Assembly (NCBI GenBank): GCA_900319525.1
Contig: ONOU01000019.1
Coordinates: 1-53,592 of the forward strand
DNA: 53,592 nucleotides
Direction: 5' to 3'
Source of the DNA: an uncultured Prevotellaceae bacterium
Lineage (GTDB): Bacteria > Bacteroidota > Bacteroidia > Bacteroidales > Muribaculaceae
Shown piece by piece: positions 1 to 9,800 of this stretch. The notes under the pieces were generated by a model, which was not told the DNA's origin, searched no databases, and saw only the letters and a program-made list of their open reading frames with translations. The first letter of the stretch is position 1. Each line of letters opens with the position of its first letter. The position numbers and the translations under genes were made by a program.

Positions 1-300
1 TAAGATAAGTGAAAATTCTGACATGGCAAAATCCTGGGCAACTTTTTGTTGCTCAGGAACTTATAAATAAAGTTAAATTATAGTGTTGCGGAATTAAGGG
101 AAACCATAAATCGCGGGGTGTGTCATCACATGATGGCGCACCCTGTTGAATGAATTGCCGGAATTAACTCCTGTCAATCGTTGTAAGAGATTGATAACAA
201 AAAGTTTAGCGACTTCGCGGCTGCGCGTGAGTTGAAGTCGCTGAATGGCTGTTTTTGCTCTTTAGGTAGTGAATAATCATTAAAACAAGGGTAAGATGGC
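1..300. other. Hairpin-rich gap upstream of pnp
   Basis: No credible gene is seen here. Four stem-loops follow one another. Positions 32-42 pair with 48-58 (11 bp, one G.T, loop TTTTT). Positions 116-127 pair with 132-143 (12 bp with two G.T pairs, loop ACAT). Positions 172-179 pair with 189-196 (8 bp). Positions 208-216 pair with 234-242 (9 bp perfect), followed by a short T run at 251-255. This could be the 3' end of an upstream transcript plus terminators, or a small structured RNA. No known RNA family was recognised. Confidence 0.45.
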
Positions 301-321
301 GGTTATGTGGAAAAATGTTTG

Positions 322-329
322 TACCTTTG
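322..329 (+). promoter_or_regulatory. -7 box of the pnp promoter
   Basis: TACCTTTG matches the Bacteroidetes -7 consensus TAnnTTTG and lies 34 nt before the pnp ATG. No clear -33 TTTG is seen at the expected 19-21 bp distance. Confidence 0.6.
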
Positions 330-363
330 CGCGATTTTTTTACATTATCTATAGTAATTTTTT

Positions 364-2655
364 ATGACACCTACTACAAAAACCATCGTACTGAGTGACG
401 GACGTGAGATCACTCTGCAGACTGGAAAGCTTGCTGAGCAAGCCGATGGAGCTGTTGAATTGAGGCTCAACAACACCATGTTGTTAGCCACCGTATGTTC
501 GGCCAAGGAGGCCGACGAGGGCGTGGACTTCATGCCCCTTACTGTTGAATATAAGGAGAAATTCTCGGCCTATGGCCGCTTCCCCGGTGGCTTTACCCGC
601 CGCGAGGGCCGCGCCAGCGACTACGAGATCCTGACCGCCCGCCTGGTCGATCGCGTGTTGAGGCCCCTGTTCCCCTCTAACTATCATGCCAACACTATCG
701 TTCACATCCTGATGTTCTCGAGCGACGGTGTTGATGCCCCCGATGCCCTGGCAGGTCTTGCCGCATCGGCAGCCATCGCAGTGAGCGATGTGCCCTTTGA
801 AGAGCCCATTGCCGAGGTGCGTGTAGCACGCATCGACGGCCAATTCGTCATCGACCCGACGTTTGAGCAGATTGAGAAAGCTGACATGGAATTGATGGTA
901 GGTGCGACTTACGATAATATTATGATGGTCGAGGGCGAGATGGATGAAGTGAGCGAGGATGACCTGATTGCTGCCTTGAAGGCCGCCCATGAGGCTATCA
1001 AGCCCATGTGCCTGATCCAGAAGGAGTGGGCCCGCGAGCTGGGCGTCGCCAAGCGCGAGTACTGCCACGAGACCGACGACGAGGAACTCCACGAGCGCGT
1101 GCGCAAGGAGATCTACCCCAAGTGCTATGCTGTAGCCAAGGCTGGCAAGGCCGACAAGCAGTGGCGCAACGAGACCTTCCAGAAGGCCTATGACGACTTC
1201 ATGGAGACCATCCCCGAGGAGGAGCGCGAGGAGAAGGAACCGATGATCAAGCGCTACTATGAGGAAGTGCAGCGCGACGCCGTTCGCCGTTGCATCCTCG
1301 ACGAGCACATCCGCCTGGATGGCCGCAAGACCAACGAGATCCGTCCCATCCTGTGCGAGCCCGACTACCTGCCTTATCCCCACGGCTCGGCCCTGTTCAA
1401 GCGTGGCGAGACCCAGGCCCTGGCTACCGTAACCCTGGGTACCAAGGACGACGAGAAGCTCATCGACGACGTGCTGCGTCACGAGAACGAGCGCTTCCTG
1501 CTGCACTATAACTTCCCCGCCTTCTCGACCGGTGAGGCCCGCGCACCCCGTGGCGTGAGCCGCCGCGAGATCGGCCACGGCAATCTGGCACACCGCGCCC
1601 TCAAGCGCATGATCCCCGAGGACAACCCCTACTGCATCCGCGTCGTGAGCGACATCCTGAGCAGTAACGGTTCGTCGTCGATGGCTACCGTGTGCGCCGG
1701 CTGCATGGCACTGCTCGACGCCGGTATCAAGCTCAAAAAGCCCGTTGCCGGTATCGCTATGGGTCTGATCACCGACGAGGGTAACGTGAAGCACGCCGTG
1801 CTGAGCGACATCCTGGGCGATGAGGACCACCTGGGCGACATGGACTTCAAGGTGACGGGTACCGTTGACGGTATCACCGCCACTCAGATGGATATCAAGT
1901 GCGACGGTCTGCCCTACGAGATCCTCGAGCAGGCTCTGCACCAGGCCAAGGAAGGCCGTCTCCACATCCTCAACCTCATCAACGAGGCCATTCCCGCTCC
2001 CCGTGAGGACTATAAGCCCCACGTTCCCCGCATCGTTACCATGGTTATCGACAAGGAATTCATCGGTGCCGTTATCGGTAAGGGTGGTGAGGTTATTCAA
2101 GGCTTGCAGGAAGAGACTGGTACTACCATCAGCATCGAGGAGGTTGACGGCAAGGGAATCGTCGAGATCGCTGCTGCCAACAAGGAGAGCATCGAGGCTG
2201 CAGTGGCCCGCATCAAGGCCATTACCGCTGTCCCCGAGGAGGGTCAGGTCTACACCGGTAAGGTGGTCAGCATCCTCGAGTTCGGTGCCTTCGTTGAGTT
2301 CATGGCTGGCCGTGACGGTCTGCTGCACATCAGCGAGATCAGCTGGGACCGCCTCGAGAACATGGAGGCCAGCGGCCTGCACGAGGGCGACGAGGTCACT
2401 GTCAAGCTCATCGAGATTGACAAGAAGACCGGCAAGTTCCGCCTGTCGATGCGCGCCCTGCAGGACAAGCCCGAGGGCTATGACGAGCGTCGCCAGGGTG
2501 GCAACCGTGGTCCCCGTCAGGGTGGCAATGGCAACGGTGGCAACCGTGGTCCTCGCCCCAATGGTCCCCGTCCTGGTGGCCAGGGTGGCAACCGCGGTCC
2601 CCGTCCCAACGGCCCGCGCCGTCCCCGCCGTGACGACCGTCGCGACGACGAGTAA
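364..2655 (+). CDS. pnp: Polyribonucleotide nucleotidyltransferase (PNPase)
   Basis: This is a phosphorolytic 3'-5' exoribonuclease, a trimeric cytoplasmic enzyme that degrades mRNA and releases nucleoside diphosphates. The 763-residue product has the full family order: RNase PH domain 1 (about 12-145), an all-alpha linker, RNase PH domain 2 (about 320-550) with the [11 protein letters not shown] and REIGHG signatures and the [10 protein letters not shown] segment holding catalytic Asp residues, a KH domain with IGKGG near residue 570, and an S1 domain from about 630 ([16 protein letters not shown]). The last 55 residues are a low-complexity Gly/Asn/Arg/Pro tail (repeated GGNRGPR) ending in an Arg/Asp cluster, probably an extra RNA-binding segment. 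The start ATG fits the -7 box at 322-329. The long open frame opposite this gene is a codon-bias shadow. Confidence 0.98.
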   Translation: MTPTTKTIVLSDGREITLQTGKLAEQADGAVELRLNNTMLLATVCSAKEADEGVDFMPLTVEYKEKFSAYGRFPGGFTRREGRASDYEILTARLVDRVLRPLFPSNYHANTIVHILMFSSDGVDAPDALAGLAASAAIAVSDVPFEEPIAEVRVARIDGQFVIDPTFEQIEKADMELMVGATYDNIMMVEGEMDEVSEDDLIAALKAAHEAIKPMCLIQKEWARELGVAKREYCHETDDEELHERVRKEIYPKCYAVAKAGKADKQWRNETFQKAYDDFMETIPEEEREEKEPMIKRYYEEVQRDAVRRCILDEHIRLDGRKTNEIRPILCEPDYLPYPHGSALFKRGETQALATVTLGTKDDEKLIDDVLRHENERFLLHYNFPAFSTGEARAPRGVSRREIGHGNLAHRALKRMIPEDNPYCIRVVSDILSSNGSSSMATVCAGCMALLDAGIKLKKPVAGIAMGLITDEGNVKHAVLSDILGDEDHLGDMDFKVTGTVDGITATQMDIKCDGLPYEILEQALHQAKEGRLHILNLINEAIPAPREDYKPHVPRIVTMVIDKEFIGAVIGKGGEVIQGLQEETGTTISIEEVDGKGIVEIAAANKESIEAAVARIKAITAVPEEGQVYTGKVVSILEFGAFVEFMAGRDGLLHISEISWDRLENMEASGLHEGDEVTVKLIEIDKKTGKFRLSMRALQDKPEGYDERRQGGNRGPRQGGNGNGGNRGPRPNGPRPGGQGGNRGPRPNGPRRPRRDDRRDDE

Positions 2656-2663
2656 CCTCCACA

Positions 2664-2708
2664 ACTCCTCCCCTAAGCTAGGGGAGGTGCCCGCAAGGGC
2701 GGAGGAGT
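2664..2708. repeat. REP-like three-way-junction element
   Basis: ACTCCTCC (2664-2671) can pair with GGAGGAGT (2701-2708), enclosing two hairpins. One is CCTCCCCTA/TAGGGGAGG (2667-2675 with 2679-2687, loop AGC), which competes with part of the outer stem. The other is GCCC-GCAA-GGGC (2689-2700). From memory, similar CTCC/GGAG-rich elements recur between Bacteroidales genes. It starts nine bases after the pnp stop codon and may act as an mRNA 3' stabiliser or a terminator. Confidence 0.6.
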
Positions 2709-2725
2709 ATGACATAACAACAACG

Positions 2726-2768
2726 AGCGCCGAGGTCTATATGGCCCCGGCGCTTAGTTTTCGTTTCG
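2726..2768 (+). terminator. Rho-independent terminator after pnp
   Basis: AGCGCCG (2726-2732) pairs with CGGCGCT (2748-2754), followed by the T-rich stretch TAGTTTTCGTTT. It lies about 70 nt after the pnp stop codon. Confidence 0.65.
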
Positions 2769-2820
2769 TCCGTTTTGTCCGCACGCCCCCAAAAAAGAAA
2801 TAAATACAACAAATACAATG

Positions 2821-2866
2821 GCATCCGCGCCCCCATCGCCCCACGCCAAGACGCTAAGACGCGAAG
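2821..2866 (+). repeat. 46-bp intergenic repeat, copy 1
   Basis: A 46-bp sequence beginning GCATCCGCGCCCCCATCGCC and ending in tandem ACGCnAAG-type units. It recurs with two mismatches at 5380-5425 in the same orientation, so the two copies bracket the DUF285 gene at 2969-5188. A partial echo (GCATCCGCGCCCC) is at 2894. Confidence 0.8.
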
Positions 2867-2930
2867 TTTTTAAAGTCTATGAATGAAACGAAAGCATCCG
2901 CGCCCCTGTTGCCAGGAACGCGGAAGCCTC

Positions 2931-2951
2931 TCTAAACTCTAAACTTTAAAC
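2931..2951. repeat. Heptanucleotide array (TCTAAAC)
   Basis: Three tandem 7-mers, TCTAAAC, TCTAAAC and TTTAAAC, lie just past the 3' end of the minus-strand DUF285 gene. This is one of several heptad arrays in intergenic DNA of this window. Confidence 0.7.
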
Positions 2952-2968
2952 TGCGAGCAACGCGAGCA

Positions 2969-5188
2969 TTACCAATGGCCGGAGAGCAGGTAGTCGATCA
3001 GGGCGGTGACGTCGCTGATGTTGACGCTGCTGTCCTGGTTGCAGTCGGCACCACTCAGGTTGATGCCCGATGCGTTGCCGCTAAGCAGGTAGTCGATCAG
3101 GGCCGTCACATCGCTGATGTTGACGCTGCCGTCGCTGTTCACGTCGCCACGCAGGCCAGCGTTCTTCGCGGTGAAGTAGCCCGGGTTGCTCGTGCCGCCG
3201 TCGATGTGGGCATAGGCCTTGTCAATATGGTTGGCATCATAGGTCGTGCCCTGGCCGCCCACCAGGCTGGTGCAGTTCTTGAACATATCATTTGAGTTGG
3301 TCACGGCTGCAGTGCTCCAGCCACTGCCCGCATAAATGGTCCGCAGATTGTAGCAGTAATAGAACATGCTACTCATCATTATGGTCACGTTGGACGTGTT
3401 GAAACTGCTCAAATCAAGGCTCGTTAAGCCTGTGCAGACAGAGAACATGTGATTCATATATATCACCTTGGACGTGTTGAAGTGGCTTACATCTAGGCTC
3501 GTAAGTTTTTTACAATTCGAAAACATCCAACCCATATTGGTCACCTCGCTGGTGTTCAGGTAACTCATGCCCGTGATGGATTCAAGATTCTGCATGCCAT
3601 AAAACCAATCGTAGGTGGTCGTCGGGCGGGCGCCAGCGAACGAGGGGTCAAAGACCACCTTGGTCACGCTGGCATTGGTGCCGTCCGATTCCCAGCCGGT
3701 AATGTTGGTGCCCGTGTTCAAGTCGTAGGTCGTGCCCGTGCGGCTGCTGCGCTGGTTGTCGTAGTAGAACGTCAACGTCGTGTTCGACGGCGTGTAGCAG
3801 GCGTATGCCTCAGGGGAATTGGGGTCTCTGGTGAAGTAGCCCGGGTTGCTCGGGCCGCCGTCGATGTGGGCATAGGCCTTGTCCACATGATTTTCATCAT
3901 AGGTCGTGCCCATGCCGCCCACAAGGCTGGTGCAACCATTGAACATATCATCGGAATACAAGCCCACAGCTGCTGTGCTCCAGCCATCGCCCACATAGAT
4001 GGTTCGCAGATTGGTGCAGTCAGCGAACATAAATGTCATATAGGTCACCTTGGATGTGTTGAAGCTGCTCAAGTCAAGACTTGTTAGTCCATTGCAGCCA
4101 TTGAACATGCCAGTCACATCAATCACCTTGGACGTATTGAAGCTGCTCAAGTCAAGACTTGTCAATTTTGGACAAAGAGCAAACATACTTGACATATCGG
4201 TCACCTCGCTGGTGTTCAGGTAATTCATGTCCGTGATTGTTTGAAGATATTGCATATCAAGGAACCAACCGCAGGTGCTCGTCGGGCGTGCATTGGCGAA
4301 TAACCGGTCAAAGACCACCTTTAGCACTATGGCATTGTGATCATTGACCCATTCGGGAAGGTTATCCGTGTTCAGGTCGTAGGTCGTGCCCGTGCGGGAA
4401 GCGCGCTGGGTGTCGTAGTAGAACGTCAGCGTCTTGTTCGACGGCGTGTAGCAGGCATAGGCCTCAGTCGCTGCGGTGAAGTAGCCCGGGTTGCTCGTGC
4501 CGCCGTCGATGTGGGCGTAGGTGGCATCGATATGATTGGCATCATAGGTCGTGCCCTGGCCACCCACTAGGCTGGTGCACATAGTGAACATAGAACCGGA
4601 ATTCGTCACGGCATCGGTGCTCCAGCCACTGCCCACATAAATGGTTTGCAGATTTCTGCAGAAACAGAACATGTAACCCATACTGTTTACCGTGGACGTG
4701 TTCCAGTTGCTTAGGTCAAGGCTCGTCAGGTTCTTGCAGAAACCGAACATGCCGTACATACTTATCACCTTGGACGTGTTGAGGTGGCTCACATCAACGC
4801 TCGTTAAATTTGAACAGTAATAAAACATATTAAGCATATAGGTCACCTCACTGGTGTTCAGGTAACTCATGCCCGTGATGGACTGAAGTTTCTCCATTTT
4901 GTAAAACCAATAATAGGTGGTCGTCGGGCGGGCATCGGCAAACGAGGAGTTAAAGACCACCTTGGTCACATTGGCATTGGTGCCGTCAGTGTACCAGCCG
5001 GGATGGGTGGTGCCCGTGTTCAGGTCGTAGGTCGTGCCCGTGCGGCTGCTGCGGTAGTTGTCGCAGTAGAACGTCAGCGTCGTGTTCGAGGACGTGTAGT
5101 TGGCATAGGCCTCGGCAGCAGCGGCGCCGAGGGCACACATCATGGCCGCCACCAGGACGGCAAGTCTGAAAAGTAGTGCTTTTTTCAT
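2969..5188 (-). CDS. DUF285/BspA-like 26-residue-repeat surface protein with C-terminal dockerin pair
   Basis: The 739-residue product starts with a Sec signal peptide (about 1-25). Three homologous modules follow, starting near residues 26, 243 and 459. Each has an EAYA-x-YT leader with a TLTFYYD strand, a VVFD-x-SFA segment, tandem 26-residue repeats of the type LTSLDLSSFNTSKVxxMxxM, and a closing CTSLVGG / YAHIDGG / NPGYF segment. This repeat is DUF285 (TIGR02167-like), a leucine-rich-like solenoid of bacterial surface proteins. Residues about 679-739 hold two dockerin type I-like calcium loops (DVNSDGSVNISDV and DCNQDSSVNISDV), each followed by a LIDYLLSG helix; the last residue is Trp. 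Probable role: surface adhesin, possibly T9SS cargo. No standard T9SS C-terminal domain is seen. Its ligand is unknown. A CAAATTTA (-7 on this strand) lies at 5228-5235. Confidence 0.85.
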   Translation of the reverse strand: MKKALLFRLAVLVAAMMCALGAAAAEAYANYTSSNTTLTFYCDNYRSSRTGTTYDLNTGTTHPGWYTDGTNANVTKVVFNSSFADARPTTTYYWFYKMEKLQSITGMSYLNTSEVTYMLNMFYYCSNLTSVDVSHLNTSKVISMYGMFGFCKNLTSLDLSNWNTSTVNSMGYMFCFCRNLQTIYVGSGWSTDAVTNSGSMFTMCTSLVGGQGTTYDANHIDATYAHIDGGTSNPGYFTAATEAYACYTPSNKTLTFYYDTQRASRTGTTYDLNTDNLPEWVNDHNAIVLKVVFDRLFANARPTSTCGWFLDMQYLQTITDMNYLNTSEVTDMSSMFALCPKLTSLDLSSFNTSKVIDVTGMFNGCNGLTSLDLSSFNTSKVTYMTFMFADCTNLRTIYVGDGWSTAAVGLYSDDMFNGCTSLVGGMGTTYDENHVDKAYAHIDGGPSNPGYFTRDPNSPEAYACYTPSNTTLTFYYDNQRSSRTGTTYDLNTGTNITGWESDGTNASVTKVVFDPSFAGARPTTTYDWFYGMQNLESITGMSYLNTSEVTNMGWMFSNCKKLTSLDVSHFNTSKVIYMNHMFSVCTGLTSLDLSSFNTSNVTIMMSSMFYYCYNLRTIYAGSGWSTAAVTNSNDMFKNCTSLVGGQGTTYDANHIDKAYAHIDGGTSNPGYFTAKNAGLRGDVNSDGSVNISDVTALIDYLLSGNASGINLSGADCNQDSSVNISDVTALIDYLLSGHW

Positions 5189-5693
5189 AATTGATAGGTT
5201 TTATTCGGTTAATAATGTTATTTGTCGCAAATTTAGTAAAGATTTGATTAAAATAAAAGAAAAAGACAAAAAAGTTTCACTCGCTTTGCTCGTGCAAGGT
5301 GGGCTGCGCCTCAGCAATTGAAAGCAAGCTTCCATTGCGTTCGGCTTGCACCACCTTTCTAGTCCTTAGTCCTTAGTTGGCATCCGCGCCCCCATCGCCC
5401 CACGCGAAGACGCCAAGACGCGAAGATGTTGTTTTTAAATAATCCGTTACCTGTAAAGAGCCCCGCTAGGGGCGACCAGGGCCCACCATGTCAAAAAGCA
5501 CAAACGACCAAAAAACACCCACAACAACTAACGCAATGCCCTCACCCCTTAATGGGAAGACAAGAAAGACAAAAAATTGATTATCAATTAAATGGCGAGG
5601 GACGTCTCATGGCGAGGCGCCCCTCGCTGGCGTCACCAGCCAGCCAATATCATTTTTTGTTAACCAAATGTTGTTGGATTGTTACGAATTTAT
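5189..5693. other. Intergenic region with repeats
   Basis: A 540-bp gap between divergent genes. It holds the minus-strand -7 box at 5228-5235, a GC-rich stretch with short inverted AAGGTGG/CCACCTT copies (about 5299-5357), two AGTCCTT heptads plus a partial (5361-5380), the second 46-bp repeat (5380-5425), and low-coding sequence with a 98-codon open frame (5426-5722). That frame has no recognisable domain and ends inside the next promoter region; it is not called as a gene. Confidence 0.6.
5380..5425 (+). repeat. 46-bp intergenic repeat, copy 2
   Basis: Direct copy of 2821-2866 with two mismatches, including the ACGCGAAGACGCCAAGACGC core of tandem ACGCnAAG units. The two copies flank one DUF285 gene and could support recombination between them. 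Confidence 0.8.
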
Positions 5694-5701
5694 TACCTTT
5701 G
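5671..5701 (+). promoter_or_regulatory. Promoter of the DUF3667 gene
   Basis: -33 TTG (5671-5673), 20-bp spacer, -7 TACCTTTG (5694-5701). The predicted transcription start is about 20 nt before the ATG at 5729. Confidence 0.65.
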
Positions 5702-5728
5702 CTGAGCGTGAGCAAACATTAAGATAGG

Positions 5729-6730
5729 ATGACAGCAGGATTTGTGATGGATTGTAAGACATTATACAAGCGATACCGGCAGTGGCAACTCGATCCGTTC
5801 AGTTATAGAGTCGAGCGGCAGGGGGTGCACCATTGCATCAACTGCGGGAATGAGTTTGAGGGTAACTTCTGTCCCTATTGTTCGCAGAAGTGCGGCCTGG
5901 GACGCATCACGTGGCACAGTGTGTGGGGCAGCATCGCCGAGGTCTGGGGCATGCACTCACGCTCGTTACCCTTCACGCTGCTGCAGTTGTTCCTGCGTCC
6001 GGGCTATGTGATCAGCGACTACATCAACGGCAAGCGTCAGGTGAGTTTCCCGCCCGTCAAGATGCTGGTGCTCATCGGCGTGCTGGGTGTGATTGTCGAT
6101 TTCTTGACCGGAGCGGTCAATGGTATGGTATATAGAAATGGCGAGAAGATGGACTATGTCATCGGGGCGTTCAACTGGCTGAACCAGCATCTGTGGGGCA
6201 TATTCCCGCCCCCCGGCGAGTACTTGAGCCGGGTGCTACAGTGGCTCAATACCCATCCTGACGTGCTCACGCTGATACTGCTGTCGTTCCTGATCATCCC
6301 GGTCCATTACATCTTCCGTTTCGCCCCGCGCAATGCTCGCCACACCCTGCCGCAGGGGTTCTTTATACAGGTCTTCAGCACGGCCATGCTCCTGATGATG
6401 AATATGCTGTATGATATCACGGCGCTGGGATGGGTTGTAGTGATTTTCACAGGGGCGCTGGTCTTTGTCACCTACAAGCAGCTGTTTGGCTACGGCTGGT
6501 GGGGGACGCTGTGGCGACTGGTGTTGGCCTTCATGTGCGCTTTCACCCTGCTCACGGCGATGCTGAACTTTAACTACGGAGTCCATCTGCTGGAGCATGA
6601 CCGGATTGATGTGGCCCGCGGTTACTTCCTCAACGTACCGATTGCTCTCGCTATCCTCGTTTCGGTCCTCGTGGCCTGCTACAGCATCAGCAAGTCGCAG
6701 GCCGTATCAGTACAGAATGTTGAATCTTAA
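5729..6730 (+). CDS. DUF3667 family zinc-ribbon membrane protein
   Basis: This 333-residue protein matches the Bacteroidetes DUF3667 pattern. An N-terminal zinc ribbon (C-x2-C ... C-x2-C, residues about 37-54: CINCGNEFEGNFCPYC) is followed by a short conserved stretch leading to LRPGYVISDYINGKR near residue 93. Four to six hydrophobic membrane segments follow (for example MLVLIGVLGVIVDFLTG, VLTLILLSFLIIP and LVLAFMCAFTLLTAML). The molecular function of the family is unknown. The ATG at 5729 fits the promoter at 5671-5701; the in-frame ATG at 5747 is an alternative. It stands alone between two dockerin-type surface protein genes and shares no operon with them. Confidence 0.8.
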   Translation: MTAGFVMDCKTLYKRYRQWQLDPFSYRVERQGVHHCINCGNEFEGNFCPYCSQKCGLGRITWHSVWGSIAEVWGMHSRSLPFTLLQLFLRPGYVISDYINGKRQVSFPPVKMLVLIGVLGVIVDFLTGAVNGMVYRNGEKMDYVIGAFNWLNQHLWGIFPPPGEYLSRVLQWLNTHPDVLTLILLSFLIIPVHYIFRFAPRNARHTLPQGFFIQVFSTAMLLMMNMLYDITALGWVVVIFTGALVFVTYKQLFGYGWWGTLWRLVLAFMCAFTLLTAMLNFNYGVHLLEHDRIDVARGYFLNVPIALAILVSVLVACYSISKSQAVSVQNVES

Positions 6731-6798
6731 TGAATCATGTTTTAGTCGCCAGAAATAGTGGTATAAAAACAATAGTTTTTAAAAATAGTCAGTTTTTA

Positions 6799-6832
6799 TT
6801 TTGCGCTATTGAAATGATTATTAGTATATTTG
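6799..6832 (+). promoter_or_regulatory. Promoter of the giant DUF285 gene
   Basis: -33 TTTTG (6799-6803), 21-bp spacer, -7 TATATTTG (6825-6832). The leader to the ATG at 6892 is about 50 nt. Confidence 0.7.
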
Positions 6833-6891
6833 CGACGAAAAACGAATGGTAACCGAAAAAACCTAGAAATACTTCAAAAATTATATGTTCA

Positions 6892-9800
6892 ATGGTTATT
6901 TTTAAACATGTTAGGATTTTCAAGGCCAGCTGTCTGATGCTGCTGCTCTTGATGGTCACGTCGTTGTCTGCCGAAGCTGTTGAAGCTTATGCAAACTTCA
7001 CATCTACCGATGGGACGTTGACATTTTACTATGATGACCTGCGCAGCTCTCGCTCAGGAAAAACCTATGCACTGAACACAGGTTCGGTTGATCCTGCCTG
7101 GAGCAGTATTTACGCTTCAGTCAAGCAGGTGGTCTTTGACGCCTCGTTTGCCGATGCGCGACCCACCTCTACCAAGAGCTGGTTCTTCAAGATGAGCAAT
7201 GTTCAAACCATTACCGGCATCGAGAACCTGAACACTTCTAGTGTCACTAACATGCAGGGCATGTTTAATGGCTGTTCGTCCTTAACCAGTGTTGACCTTA
7301 CTGGCTTTAACACTGAACAAGTGACCAACATGTATGGCCTGTTCTATGGATGCACCAGCCTGGTGACAGCCAATGTGAGTGGCCTGAACACGTCTAGCGT
7401 GACCGACGTGAGGTTCATGTTCTATAACTGTTCCAGCTTGAAAGACCTTGACGTGAGCAGTTTCAATACCGCTAAGGTGACCAGCCTGCAGAGCATGTTT
7501 GATGGCTGCAGGAGTCTGACGAGCCTGGATGTGCGCGGCTTCAACACTGCCAATGCGAGGTACATGCACAACATGTTTAACGATTGCGCCAGCCTGACCA
7601 GCCTTGACGTGAGCAACTTCAATACCGCTATGGTGACAAACATGTCGTTCATGTTCCATGGTTGTGAGAAGTTGCAGAGCCTAGACGTGTCCTCTTTCAG
7701 GACCACCAATGTGAAATTTATGGAAAGCATGTTTGAAGGCTGCAAGAGTTTAAAGGCCCTCGACCTGAGCCGTTTCAATACCGCTATTGTGATGACCATG
7801 CGCGCCATGTTCAATGAATGCAACAGCTTGGAAACGCTTAACTTGAGCAGCTTCAGCACGGCCAATGTGACCGATATGGCCTCCATGTTCACTGGCTGCC
7901 AGAATCTGACAAGCCTTGACCTGCACGGTTTTAATACGGCTAAGGTAGAAGATATGTATGGGCTGTTCAAGGGCTGCTCCAGCCTGAAAAGTCTTGACTT
8001 GAGCAACTTCAATACCGCTAAAATCCTGGACATGAGATACTTCTTCCAGGACTGCTCCAGCTTGGAGACCCTTAATCTGGGAGGCTTCAATACCGCTAAT
8101 GTGAAATACATGAGCGACATGTTCAATGGTTGCGCCAGCCTGACCAGCCTTGACGTGAGCAATTTCAATACATCCCAAGTCATTAACACCGGTGCCATGT
8201 TCTATGGTTGCGCCAGCCTGAAACGCCTTGACGTGAGCAACTTTGACATGACAAACGTGACCTATACGCGTGCCATGTTCCAGGGCTGCTCTAGCTTGAT
8301 GACCCTGACCCTGGGCAACCTTAACACCGCCAACGTGACCAACATGGGCTACATGTTCAGGGATTGCGCCAGCTTGACGACTCTGGACCTGAGCGGGCTC
8401 AATACGGCCAATGTGACCGACATGACCAACATGTTCTACGGCTGCAAGAAGTTGACGAGCGTCAACCTGAGCGGGCTCAACACGGCCAATGTGACTGACA
8501 TGAAAAACCTGTTCAACGGTTGCAACAGCCTGCAGACCCTTGACCTGAGCAGCTTCAACACGGCCAAGTTGACTTCCATGCAGAATATGTTTGATGGCTG
8601 CAAGGCGTTGACTAGCGTGAACCTGAGCAGCTTCAACACCAAGATTGTCACCGACATGAATGCCATGTTCTCCAGCTGCTCCAGCTTGCAGACGCTGGAC
8701 CTGAGCAGCTTCAATACCACTAAGGTGAAAAACATGTCAGGTATGTTTTTTGGTTGTTCCAGTTTGAAGACCATCTATGTCGGCACAAGCTGGATAACAG
8801 ATGCCGTGACCAGCTCTGTCTTTATGTTCCGCAACTGTACCAACCTGATGGGAAGCATGGGAACGACCTATGATGCAACTCACACCGACAAGGCATACGC
8901 TCACATCGACGGCGGTACAGGCAACCCCGGCTACATGTGTGAGTTTAAAGAGGCTTATGCCGTATATGTTGCCGCTAGCGGGACACTGACGTTCTACTTC
9001 GATAAGAATCGTGCTTCACGCACCGGCAAAGTCTATAACCTGAATACGGGCACCAATGCTCCCGAATGGCTCAACGACGAGACGAGCAGGGCCGTGAGAC
9101 AAGTGGTGTTTGACGCGTCATTTGCCGAGGCCTATCCCACAACGACTTACGGCTGGTTTGACCAGATGGCTGTTCTCAATACGATCACGGGCATCAATCA
9201 CCTGAATACAGGATCCGTTGCCAACATGCGTGCCATGTTCAGGGGCTGTGCCGCGTTGACCAATGTGGACCTGCTGGCCATGAATACCGCCCATGTGACC
9301 GACATGTCCTACATGTTTAATAACTGCTCTGCCTTGACGAGCCTGGATTTGAGCAGCTTCGATGCTTCCAGCCTGACCGACATGGAATACATGTTTGCCG
9401 GTTGTACCAATCTGGCAAGTCTTGACCTGACCCCGTTCAGAACGGCCCACGTGGCTAACATGGTAGGCCTGTTTGACGGCTGCACCGCTTTGAGCAGCCT
9501 TGACCTGAGCGGCTTGAACACCAGCGCCATGACCGATATGTCAAACATGTTTGCCGGATGTACCAACCTGACGAGTCTTGACCTGAGCACATGGAACACG
9601 GCCCAGGTAACCACCATGGCAGGCCTGTTTAACGGTTGCACCGCTCTGACCAGCGTTAACCTGAGCGGCGTGAACACCGAGGCCGTGACCGATATGAGTA
9701 ACATGTTTGCTGGTTGCACTAGTCTGGCAAGTCTTGACTTGAGTTCCTTGAATACGGCTCAGGTAACCACCATGGCTGGTCTGCTCAACGGCTGCAGCGC

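Noticed and set aside
484-2715. A 743-codon open frame on the minus strand opposite pnp
   Set aside because: Low-complexity Leu/Val/Asp/Gly translation produced by codon bias of the GC-rich pnp gene; no promoter or domain. pnp itself is unmistakable.
5426-5722. 98-codon frame between the DUF285 and DUF3667 genes
   Set aside because: No recognisable domain; starts inside a 46-bp intergenic repeat and overlaps the promoter of the next gene.
7200-8800. Regular repeats of about 78 bp that could look like a CRISPR or satellite array
   Set aside because: They are in frame and encode the 26-residue DUF285 protein repeat.
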